Shown here one piece after another: positions 1-9,900 of a stretch of 64,000 bases of DNA. The DNA is from Ciona savignyi (taxonomy: Eukaryota > Chordata > Ascidiacea > Phlebobranchia > Cionidae), in contig CH003245.1 of the NCBI GenBank assembly GCA_000149265.1, positions 1,480,960-1,544,959 of the forward strand, given 5' to 3'. Position 1 is the first letter of the stretch, and each line of letters begins with the position of its first letter. Under the pieces are notes generated by a model. The model had not been told where the DNA came from, made no database searches, and saw only the letters and a program-made list of their open reading frames with translations. A program made the position numbers and the translations under genes.

Positions 1-352
1 GTTTTAAGAAGTAGTGAGGAAGAAAATATTACGCATTTTTGTACTTTTTATATACTTTAAATATATATGTTTTTTTTTAAGTTTCACTGCTATCTTAGTG
101 CATAAATTATGTTTGGTGCTTACAATATCACTTTATAATCTCATTTTATCACTTTTAATCTCATCAATGCTTACAATGTCACTTTACAATCTCATTTTTT
201 ATCATGTTCTGTAACCATGTCATCCAATTTGTTTGTTTCCGTAATGAAACCATAAAATATAAATCACATAACCCATAACTTATGACTTCATTTGAAGTGT
301 GTAAAAAACCGTTTTTTAGCAAATAAAACACTGAACAAGAGTTCTTACTAAC

Positions 353-479
353 CAGGAAGAGAATCATCCTCATCATCAAGACCCAAATCTTTTCGGAAAA
401 TGTCATTTTTCATCGGGGACGGTTTGGGACGATGTTTGGGGCTGAAGTTGTGCTCCCTGAGTGTTCTTCCATATTTAAA
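353..479 (-). CDS. Orphan coding exon, gene not recognised
   Basis: On the minus strand a 127-nt open stretch lies between a good acceptor (TTTCCATAG just above 479) and a donor (G|GTTAGT at 353/352). Read in phase 0 it gives a basic-then-acidic peptide starting FKYGRTLREHNFSPKHR and ending in LGLDDEDDSLP. The splice sites, the uninterrupted frame and the biased composition suggest a true internal exon of a gene that continues beyond the left edge. I do not recognise the family. It does not join in phase with the hydrophobic exon at 1028-1165, so either an exon between them was missed or these are two genes. Confidence 0.45.
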
Positions 480-538
480 CTATGGAAATATTATAGTAAG
501 ATGTTAAATCTAATTGATTTAATGGCCGGACAATATGA

Positions 539-540
<2 letters not shown>

Positions 541-570
<30 letters not shown>
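541..570. repeat. (AT)n microsatellite
   Basis: Thirty bases of perfect AT dinucleotide repeat. The rest of 480-1027 is AT-rich and shows no coding signal I can support. Confidence 0.95.
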
Positions 571-572
<2 letters not shown>

Positions 573-1027
573 ATACATATTAAGAATGTGTGTGAATAGT
601 TACCATTATTGTAGTTGACGATATAATTATAGACAAGAAAAACATGTTATTGGATACTCTTCGAACAATTACAATATTCTTATTTAACGCTTTTTTATGT
701 ATATAAATAAAGATTTACTACAATATTGTTGCATGAAACTGAATTATTTTAGTTGCTTTATTTCTTTTCCTTGTATTAATTTCATTTATTAGCCAGTTAT
801 ATAATGACCGCTTTTAATTCGTCTGCCATTTATGCAAAAAAATCCGTATTAATGAGTTAATTAGCAATTACAAGAACAACTCTACGAGTGTACCGTATTA
901 AACAAGTAGATATGTACATGGTCTTCTACACTACACAAACCACGGCGGTGAATACATGCGTTTCCGGTCGTTATAGACAGGATAGTGAACAGATACTGTG
1001 CAACCACAAAGGAAGAAAACAACTTAC

Positions 1028-1165
1028 CTCCATAGTAACTTGCTGTAAGTGCGGCAACAGCTTTAAAATTAATACTTGCACCTACGCCACCCTGAGTAGC
1101 AAATATATACGTTTCTAACAATGTAAATGCAGTGTGCAAAATATATAAAGATAATGTATGACGAG
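1028..1165 (-). CDS. Orphan exon encoding a membrane segment
   Basis: A 138-nt minus-strand stretch is bounded by an acceptor (GTGTTTAG) and a consensus donor (G|GTAAGT), both in phase 1. The peptide includes RHTLSLYILHTAFTLLETYI followed by a small-residue-rich stretch (FATQGGVGASINFKAVAALTASYYGG in part), which reads like one membrane helix plus a Gly/Ala-rich second helix. It is probably part of a polytopic membrane protein. I cannot name the family, and the neighbouring exons were not found. The opposite strand also has a short ORF here, which I take as a shadow. Confidence 0.45.
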
Positions 1166-2503
1166 CTAAACACCAACTAGGGATCCCACAATAATTTTGT
1201 AATTACAGTATTTAAAAAAATTAGAGGAAAAAGATATAGAAGTGCTAAACAAAGTCTAGTTCTTTTCAATAAAATTAAAAGATACTGTTAACAGTTTTTT
1301 GTCATGGTATAGACTATATTATCGAAAAACAATGATGTCAGTACCTTTAAAAATCAATTTGATGTGGAGTTCTAATTAAAAATTTTAACAGTGCGTTACA
1401 TATTATACCTGGATTGTAACGATCAACAGTACTTTATATAATTTAAATCAAGCAAACAAATTAGAATATACGCTGCAGGAGTAATTTGTGTACATTAAAG
1501 TATAGTACTGGCTGTTAAGTGGATCAATTTGAGCAATAACAAACAAATAATGCACATCTACCCGATAACAAGTTGTGAGAAAACACAAGTTGATACAAAA
1601 CATCAAAAAAATGTTTTGAAAATCATACAGAATGATTGATCACAGAAATGTAATAACAAAATAAATCTTGATTAGGTAAGTTTTACAATTATCCCAATAC
1701 ATTGAAATGTTGACTGAATCACAATGCAAGTAGAATAAAATAAATATTGTGTAGAAGTATAAGGCAATGAATGAGCAGTTACATTACTGGACATCACACT
1801 AAATATATTCTGGATTATTATCGTAGTGGTCCTACACATGATCAATTGGACCCTAACCATATATAACTATTGGATACAATATTATGAGACTAGTAAAAAT
1901 AAGAATTTAAAAGCGAATCCCAACATATTCACTAAATTAAGTTTCATTGCATTTACAAACCTATAATGCGAATTCAAGAAATATGACAAGGCAATATCCA
2001 TAGCTTTTAAAATAAAATATATGATATTTTAAGATACTTCATAATACGACAAGAAATTATTAAAAATACTGGAAGGATAATTTGCCCAACTGTTCGTATT
2101 ATATTAGGTTCCAATTATAAGTAATTATTAATTGGAACCTAATTACTGGTACTTCACTTAACCCAAACAATAATGACAAACAAACCTTATTTTGGTACCA
2201 TTACCTTAATTTAAAATGTTATAAAGTATATTGGCCAACAATATGTTTTTGTTTTATGTCACTTATGAATAATGTCAAGTAAGTAATATGTAAAATTTTA
2301 TACCATAGACTTAAAAATTTAGTTTCAAAAGACAGATTTTAAATAATTTTAACTTTAAACAGTATTGGAACACAGTTGAATAACAAATATTAGAAATTCA
2401 TTTAAACTCTATGCAAATTGACAAATACAGTTTCGCTGGAGACATTTGATATTTTTCAACATGCAATTTATATAAAAGTTATATAAAAAAAAGGTTGGGT
2501 TAG
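1166..2503. other. AT-rich spacer downstream of the LRATD-like gene
   Basis: No ORF or exon with credible splice sites was found. The notable feature is a perfect hairpin at 2103-2143. The part next to 2504 should hold the 3' untranslated region of the LRATD-like gene, but I see no clear AATAAA on the minus strand close to its stop. Confidence 0.5.
2103..2143. repeat. Perfect inverted repeat, 15-bp arms
   Basis: ATTAGGTTCCAATTA at 2103-2117 is exactly repeated in inverse at 2129-2143 around an 11-base loop. No T-tract follows it, and in a eukaryotic spacer it is more likely a small foldback element or a palindromic mutation product than a terminator. Confidence 0.9.
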
Positions 2504-3262
2504 TTATCTTGCTTCCAATCTCTCATAATTTATTCGAAAATCAGTAAGTTCTGAAACGGAATTGAATTTTTTTACTTCCACGACGTCATTTCCATCGTAT
2601 AATTCTAGAACATAAACTTTGGCAAGGTTTTTCGATGGAGTAGCGTCGAGGTCTTTTACTTTTATATCATCCATGGCAAACTCTGACAAGTTGGTTCTGC
2701 ACCACATTACAAAGCACTCGCTGTTTTTCCAAATGCCATCTTTTCTTATTACTTGTGCATTCGCGTTATGGATGGCTTGTACAGCGGGAAGGCACTTTAC
2801 TTTATACACGTTATTTACCATCCTAGCAAGTCTGCCACCTACTATGGTATCTACATGCTGTGAAACTACTTCATTGTTTTCTATATGCACAAACGTGGAA
2901 TTTCCCACATAAAGTGCCCAATGCCAACTGAGATCATCTTTGAAAAACTCCACTGCATCCCCGGGTCTTAAGTGCTTTAACAAATCATCAATTTCAATTG
3001 GTTTCACATTTCTATCACGCTGGGAAAACAACTTTCCGTTGGCTGTTGCAGTGTAAGTGAAGTATTTTATGTTTGTTGGTAAAATTTCATCATGAACCAC
3101 TCTTTCAGAGGAGTCGCCATCAGTTGTATGGAAAACAAACATAAGATGATCATCGTTTTCAATTTTCTCAGCTGTACAATCGTTTTTACTGTTTTCCACT
3201 TTCATATCCTCAGGATCACCGCCTGATGTCGGTACTTGGTTATAAGAACGTGTATTACCCAT
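2504..3262 (-). CDS. LRATD: LRAT-domain protein of the LRATD (FAM84) type
   Basis: Single-exon ORF of 252 aa. The family is NlpC/P60-like with a circularly permuted papain fold. The block GDAVEF (about 101-106) followed by HWALYVG (His114) is the first catalytic motif. The second motif reads NSECF (180-184) and leads into WCR. In true LRAT/HRASLS acyltransferases the nucleophile is Cys in an NCEHF-type motif; here that position is Ser, as in vertebrate LRATD1/2, so catalysis by the classical mechanism is unlikely. The protein starts MGNTRS, a fit to N-myristoylation (Gly2, Ser6). It lies head to head with PAM16, about 1.07 kb apart. LRATD proteins have poorly known roles, with reports in cell morphology. 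Subfamily assignment rests on the MGN start, the Ser substitution and the length (vertebrate members are about 290-310 aa). Confidence 0.85.
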   Translation of the reverse strand: MGNTRSYNQVPTSGGDPEDMKVENSKNDCTAEKIENDDHLMFVFHTTDGDSSERVVHDEILPTNIKYFTYTATANGKLFSQRDRNVKPIEIDDLLKHLRPGDAVEFFKDDLSWHWALYVGNSTFVHIENNEVVSQHVDTIVGGRLARMVNNVYKVKCLPAVQAIHNANAQVIRKDGIWKNSECFVMWCRTNLSEFAMDDIKVKDLDATPSKNLAKVYVLELYDGNDVVEVKKFNSVSELTDFRINYERLEAR

Positions 3263-4327
3263 TTTAATCAGTAAAAATCGTCATGTAAATAGATGAACCT
3301 TGCTGTGAAAATAAAAACGACTTTAATGTATTTTTTTCCTTTTTACTTAATGTACTGCAAAGAAGTGTAAAACAGGCATTATAACATATTAAATAAAATT
3401 AAATTAATTTAGTTTAAAATTAAAAAAATAAGTTAATTTCATGTTTAGGAGTAAAAAACACAAGCATTATCACATGAACAATCATCTTTATCACATGGGC
3501 AAAAAAATATCATAAATCCAATTTCAGCTATCTAAAACTAGGTACACTTTAGTACACACTACACTACACTGTAAACATAAAAAACCTGTCTTCGCAACAA
3601 CTCCTTACACAATATTACAGCATAGACAACTAACATAGAGCACTTAAATGATTCCAGTACGGCACTAAAAGTAAATTATATTTTTATGGTTTAATCAGCT
3701 GATCAGTATTTCGGAAGTTTTCGTGAACCTAATTTATAGTTAATCCCCTTTACTGTACAACATAAAAATGGAATTTAGTTTTTATGTTGTACAGTAAAAG
3801 TGTAGTGATGCCAATACCGGTAATTAGTTTATTTTACCACACTTGTATCTGTAACAAATCTTTTGGAAATTAAATGGTCACCACATTAAATAAATTGGCA
3901 TCACTACTAGGAACAAATGTAGAGATGAATTGCGTCATTCCTTCTCGCTCGTGCTGACCAGAGTAATTCTGGCAAAATATTTGGATAGAAAAACACAGCA
4001 TTGACGTCGCACAAGTTTGAGAGTTAATAATATCACAGACTAGAGCTTCACCAAAAAAGGACACACAAATAATGAATAGGTAATTTTCTTAAAAAAATAT
4101 TTTTATTGAGCAGGGTTTTATTGAGTTCTAGCTTTGCAATATTTTTACGTCTTAAGATCTCGTGCGACTTTGATGCTGCGTTTTTTTCTATCCGATTTAT
4201 CTGACAGAATTACGTTGTTAAGTGATAATCTGTAGTAATTTGTTTTAATCTAAATTTGATGTTCTTGTGTTAGGTCATCGCTGTTTGTGTAAAGATATAA
4301 CTTGATATTTTACTCAAGACGCCAGTA
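3263..4327. promoter_or_regulatory. Divergent spacer between LRATD-like gene and PAM16
   Basis: This 1,065-bp spacer must hold the 5' ends of both flanking genes. No coding signal was found. It contains a perfect 20-bp-arm hairpin at 3749-3798. I cannot place transcription starts, and no convincing TATA box stands out. Confidence 0.55.
3749..3798. repeat. Perfect inverted repeat, 20-bp arms
   Basis: TTTACTGTACAACATAAAAA at 3749-3768 recurs in inverse at 3779-3798 with a 10-base loop. The arms are identical, so the structure is young or maintained. It sits mid-way between two divergent genes. No flanking target-site duplication is obvious. Confidence 0.93.
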
Positions 4328-6710
4328 ATGGTAAGTGGACCTTTATCATTTATATTTTTGATAGTTTATATCAGTGTTATAGCTATCGTACTCGTCCAAG
4401 TCGTGTAAAATACGTACGAGGCCCTTGTTATCACTTTGGTTCTTAGGCAAGGAACTTAAATGGGCACAGTACGGAATACGATTATGACATTAGAGTTAGT
4501 TTTAAACATGAGGTTGGAGTAAAGTCATTCCCACGAATAATGCAGTTACAATTTTCGCACAAGCGGTTCAGTCCCAACATGTCATTTTTTATACTGGCAA
4601 AATATTTGCTGTTCCGTGACGATAATAGCCCCTACCAGCTTTGGTAACTATGTACGGGGCTCATTGGCACTTTCTTTTATTTATAAAAATATTCTTTTAA
4701 AAATAGTATTGTAATTAACAGGCAAACAATCTGGTTCGAATCATCATTGCTGGTGCACAAGTTGTGGGCCGGGCATTTACGAGAGCTGTCCGGAAAGAAT
4801 TTGCAGGTGACCTTTTAAATTATTAAAATTTATATCAAAAGTTGTTAGTGATAAATCAATACTGTACATAATTTGTATAACGGCAATGAATTACCTTACT
4901 TTTATTTCTTTTCAATATCATAAATGTTTGTTACTGTACCATAGTACAAAATTAGCATTCATAGGGTTTTACTGTTTAGTAGTGACATTTTTTATTCACA
5001 TAGCATATTAACACTTAAAATAAAAAATAGTTATTTTATCATTCTTTTATCACATTGTGCATTATTTTTCATAAAGAAATAGGTTAAATATCTTTATTAT
5101 CTAAATCTGCTTGCAGCAAGCCAACAGGCAGCAAATAAAGCAGGAGGTGGCGAACAAGGTGTTGGATCTGCAGCTCAGAGCAGTTTATTGGGAATGTCCC
5201 TCGATGAGGCGACACAAATACTTAACGTTTCCGATTTCAAATCAAAAGAAGCCGTAGATAAGGTGTGTATGTTTGGCTTTTTCATGTTTTTTTATGTTTA
5301 TAGAAATTTAAAAAGTGAAACCCTACTTTGTTTAAGCCAGCCTTCTTGAGTTATTGTGTAAAATTGTAGCCGCACGGCTTTTTGAATGTCATTATTTGAC
5401 AATGAAACAGAAGGGTATATTACACATTTTACTAGCTGGTACAGGCTAGTTATTTTATCAGAAAATGACAGTCTAAACATGCGGGCATATATTATACGTA
5501 ATTGATCCAATATACATACAGAAAACATGGTGATACTTCAAATCTTGTTTTCTACAAAATCCAAAAAATTGCCTTTTCCCAAGTAGCATTGCACAATTTC
5601 AGTTTAGGCACATATTATCTCAAATGACCATTTTTTTTATTTCCTTAGAACTTTGAGCATTTAATGAAAGTAAATGACAAGGCTGCTGGGGGTTCCTTTT
5701 ATCTTCAGTCCAAGGTAAATTAAAATTTTCATCTCAAATTTATCTTGATCAATGCATTTTACTTTTGTCATTGGGACAAACAGAGGAATCCAAAAAGTTA
5801 TGCTAAATTACACTCGTTTTAATAAAGCAAAGAATTGACACGACATTAGCTTTATCCAACTCAATTTTGGTTTACCATTATGTGTAGTCTCCGTAATGGT
5901 ACTTAAAAAAGACTAAAACTTTCTCCCACGACGGGTTAGTCTGGCGGTTAAGTGCATCGCCTTTCAGCCGAAAGGTTGCAGATACAAAACTGGTTGCAGA
6001 TACAAAACTGGTTGCTAGCTAGTCGGCTTGGGCCAGGCACTTAACGGACAATGCTTGAACCCAGTGAATTAATGGGTTTTACTAAATTGAAGGATCGTGT
6101 GAATCAATACACAACACAATGCAATAGTTCCGGTAACCCGATGGCGGTGTGCGAGGTAATCTGATTGCCGTGTGTTAACCCCCTTGGTTTTCCCATTTAC
6201 GGGGATAAACATGAATATCCTATTCTAAATTGAGTATCCAGCATGAAGAGGTTTGTGCCAGACAGGTTCTAAGTTTGACCAACATTTCGGTCCAGACTTA
6301 TCTGTGCCCACGCTTCTATTAAGAAGGATTATTTCTTGGTAAAATAGCACACTTTTCCCAACCACACTATATTTTTCCAAATTTTATAATGAAGTGTTTT
6401 AACAATAAGTTTTGCCCCCTTTTCATTTTTCTTCTACCACTACCATTAATAATATATTTTCTCAACTTATATGAACATAAAATAAAACAATGGAAGAGTA
6501 ATCATCAGTTTATATTTATTTGCGTACAAAACTAAATAGAAAAATAACGTAGTACTGTATACTTCCAGGAATATATACTTATTTAATCCCCAATTGTTTT
6601 TACTTTGGCAGGTGTACCGTGCAAAAGAGCGAATAGATGCAGAAAACGTACTTTTATCTAAACCGAAAAATTCTAAAAACGATATTAATTCTTCAAAAGC
6701 AGATTCCTGA
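4328..6710 (+). CDS. PAM16: PAM16/Magmas, TIM23 import motor subunit
   Basis: Five coding exons: 4328-4330, 4722-4806, 5117-5262, 5649-5714 and 6612-6710; 132 aa (human about 125). PAM16 is a J-like protein of the mitochondrial inner membrane that pairs with PAM14/DNAJC19 and restrains Hsp70 stimulation during matrix import. The N-terminus MANNLVRIIIAGAQVVGRAF is the hydrophobic, membrane-anchoring segment of the family. A Gly-rich linker (AGGGEQG) follows, then the J-like domain with LGMSLDEATQILNV and FEHLMKVNDKAAGGSFYLQS, where the family has no HPD motif, as expected. The tail after KAERID-type helix residues is short and Lys/Ser-rich. The first coding exon holds only the ATG, with the donor GTAAGT directly after it. 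Intron 4 carries a SINE. The gene converges on FUT8, with 195 bp between stop codons. Confidence 0.96.
5928..6226 (+). mobile_element. tRNA-derived SINE, full length, with doubled B-box region
   Basis: Member of the window's main repeat family. The order is a tRNA-like head (GGTTAGTCTGGCGGTTAAGT), a core with CCAGGCACTTAACGGACA, a segment with GGTAACCCGATGG, and a tail with TTTACGGGGATAAACATGAA ending in ATCCTATTCT. In this copy about 20 bp around the expected B box (GGTTGCAGATACAAAACT) is tandemly doubled at about 5972-6011. It sits in PAM16 intron 4. Confidence 0.88.
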
Positions 6711-6905
6711 CGAAAAAAATAGCTCTTTGTTACTATAGTGACCATCTGTTACAGTTACCAATTGGTAAATTATTTTCTCATAAACTTAATACTTTGTGCT
6801 GTGTATGTTTTCAGCTTCCAAGTCGTTATACAACGCACATACAACACAGTCAATAATTAAAAGTAAAAAGAAACACTGGGTACGTTCAGAATTTAAGTGC
6901 AATTA

Positions 6906-9900
6906 TCAATTTAACGCGTCAAATTGTGGAAAAGGGTAGTCGTTTACAAGGAATTGGCATTTGAAGGAAGGATAAGTGCCAACTTTGTTCGTCCTACGGT
7001 TTAAACCGAGCGAAAACCCGTCCCAGTGGTTCCCTCGGACGCCTATGACGTCATCGATTTCGAGGTCGAGTTCGTCGTGTTTTTTTGCTTCATGCGGTAA
7101 CACTGCAACCTGGTCACGAGCTGCAGCGTGGTAATATATGTCGTCGAGGGATGCAAACTTTAGGGAGGCGTCGGCTGTGCGTGTGTGCATCAATTCGTAA
7201 CTCAGCCTGCATACCTGCGGAACAATATGGGTAGATAGCACAATGGAATATAATAGGATATTCATGTTTATCCCGGTGAATGGGAAAACATGGGGTTAAC
7301 ACAAGGGCAATCGTCAGGTCAGCTCGCGCCCACCGTCGGGTTACCGGAGCTCCTGCAGTGTGTTGTGTATGATAGAACACGTTCCTTTAATTTGATAGAA
7401 CCAATTAATTCGCTGGGTTCAGGCAATGTCCGTTAAGCGCCTTGTCCAAGGACACAACCCACTAGCTAGCGACCAGTTTCGAGGCGGCAACTTTTCGGTT
7501 GAAAAGTATCGCAATAAACCACCAGACTAACCAGTCGGAAAATGGTAGCATGGATTTTCATTTCGTTCACGATGCATTTTGGTTTGTAGAAAAGTTAAAA
7601 CTTCTTATAACTAAACCGGTCATTTACGTGTGTTGTACAGATATCCTATGATATAGGATTATATATTTAAACTTTATATCCGTGGATGGGGAAAACAAAA
7701 GGCTCACGCGATATCACACAGATAATCGGCGGGTAAACGGAGCTCTTGCAGTGGACTGTAGTATATGGTTGGGACATCCATTCTGTTTAGTTTGACACTT
7801 ATCCACTGTGTTCAGGCGATGTCCACTGAGTGCCTTTGGGCAGGGGTTATTTCGATCAAGATATACCCATTTTAAACCAATATATGCAAGTATCGGCCGT
7901 TGCTTAAGAGCCTGTCACTTTTGTTTAACAAAGGTTTGTCTCCTGTGGGTTTGACAAAGGTTTGTGGATTAAGGTATTTTTTAGGTCAGTAAGCTCATAA
8001 GGTTTACGCGCTGGACCGTCAGATCGAGGCCAGTCGGTAAATAGTCGGTGTTCTTTGGTAAGCTCTCCAACCGGCGGTCGCCTGATCCCCATGGCAAGGA
8101 CGAGTAAACTTACGATTAGGCCTACATTTGTGGCAACGCTCACCGCTATCTATGGGCATAAACATAAATGCAGGCTAACTATCTTTTTGGTGGGAAACTA
8201 TTAATGCTATTTAATAAAAATTCGGTTAGTTTTCCCTTCAATTACTTTCTTATTTTCCTATTCAAACTTACATTTGAGGAAAATGTACAGACAAGATAAT
8301 CGCACCGAGAGAGAGTTATTATGTCCAGCACTATGCCATTTAAACCAGATTCACTTCTAGTGTTCTCAGTGGCCCAAACAATAAAATTGTAGTCAGGGTA
8401 TCTGTATAAAACAAGTAACAGTTATCTTTATTTCCAAATTGCTGGCACACTTGTTCGGGTACCAAGAGCTGCTCGCCCTTAAATGCAGATTTTACGTGAC
8501 ATATACCAATAAATTTGGTTGTGAAATGCTCATTAAAGCAACAACAAATTTCCGCCATATATTTTCCTCATTTTTTCAAACAAAAAAATGGGCGGGATAT
8601 ATCGACACCACCGGACAATTACTATTATTCGTCACAGGTCAAGTACATGGTAATAATTGCACAATTTAGACGCACAAAGATAGAATATTATACAGAACCT
8701 TCGTGAGAATAGGCTGAAAATACAGAAACTATATCGCAATATTGTGCGTTAAAAATATGTTACAATTTTTGTACACGAATTTCGAGCTGTATCTAGATGA
8801 AGCTTTGGGTATCTAGATGAGGCTTTGCGTGTGGCATTATCTGTCGGTAGAATATGTGAACGGCTCCTATAGAGAAATCTCTTACCGAGCGATTTCAGTC
8901 GTACAACTTTTAACTGTAGCCTATGTACCAACATTTTAACTACCTTGATTTTAATTCATTTAATGTTGTGGCATCGTCACTCGCAACGTACACGTTTCGT
9001 TGTGCAATCTTCCCCTTCCCCTCCAAGCTCCATACGTCATAAAACTCTATCACGTGACGCATATATTCGTCAACCTCGTGTCGCTGTGCTTCGTTAATTA
9101 TCTTATCTGTTCTCCGAATGTGTATTCTGTCGTACAATAATGGCACTTACTAGAAAATCAGTTCCGCGTTTAATTACGTATTAACGCGGTACCCGGAAAC
9201 TTAGCTTCATCAAACAGCGCCCTGATAATACAATCGCTAAACAGCGTAAGAAGGGCTAACTTGCCAAGAGTAAAAGCATATTACCTGTTTTATATAGTCG
9301 TGGTTACAATTGCCATGTGAGACCGTAATTTTATAAAAACGAAAAAACGGGTTGTACAAAAGCAAAAATATCAAAAGTGATATCTCTACACAACACAATA
9401 GCTTTGGCACTTGACAGTGATGTTCTCCAGCAAACGGGCTTCGATAGTGTGTGCATACGATCAATCGACAGACAACTCTATTGTCGATTTCCCCTCTTTA
9501 GGCAATTCAAATGCCAAGCATTCTCGCCCACATAATACATAGCCAACTACTCTGTGGTACTTCGGAGGTCGACATTTTACTTACCCAACTACAGGCGAAG
9601 TAATTTCATTTAGAAAGCTGCTAATCTTCTTCTCGATTTCTGGTTGCAAACGCATGACGTACTTAACAAAAACACCGCTAAACCAGGCGCCCGGCTCGCC
9701 CATCAGTGACTGCAATTTTTCTTTTAACTGTGTAGGCACGACCGGCGGTTCAAATGGGCGAAGGGGATTTCTGCTTATGCTGTTAAAATCCATGGTAACG
9801 AATTCATCTTGCTGATCCAATTTTCCTGGAAAAACATACATGACGTTGTGTGTTTAGGTAAAAATGAACTTTATACAAAGAGGTGTTGATGCAATGATAA

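Noticed and set aside
7925-8143. 72-codon minus-strand ORF with a hydrophobic start (GLIVSLLVLAMG)
   Set aside because: It lies inside a FUT8 intron, in an unspliced frame with no family match; it is probably chance.
8749-8934. A YPKLHLD peptide after a CTAG acceptor in the FUT8 intron that fits the required splice phase
   Set aside because: The true exon was found at 8272-8401 (YPDYNFIVW ... LVCTFSSN), which matches FUT8 and joins in phase on both sides. The look-alike comes from a small local duplication of TATCTAGATGA.
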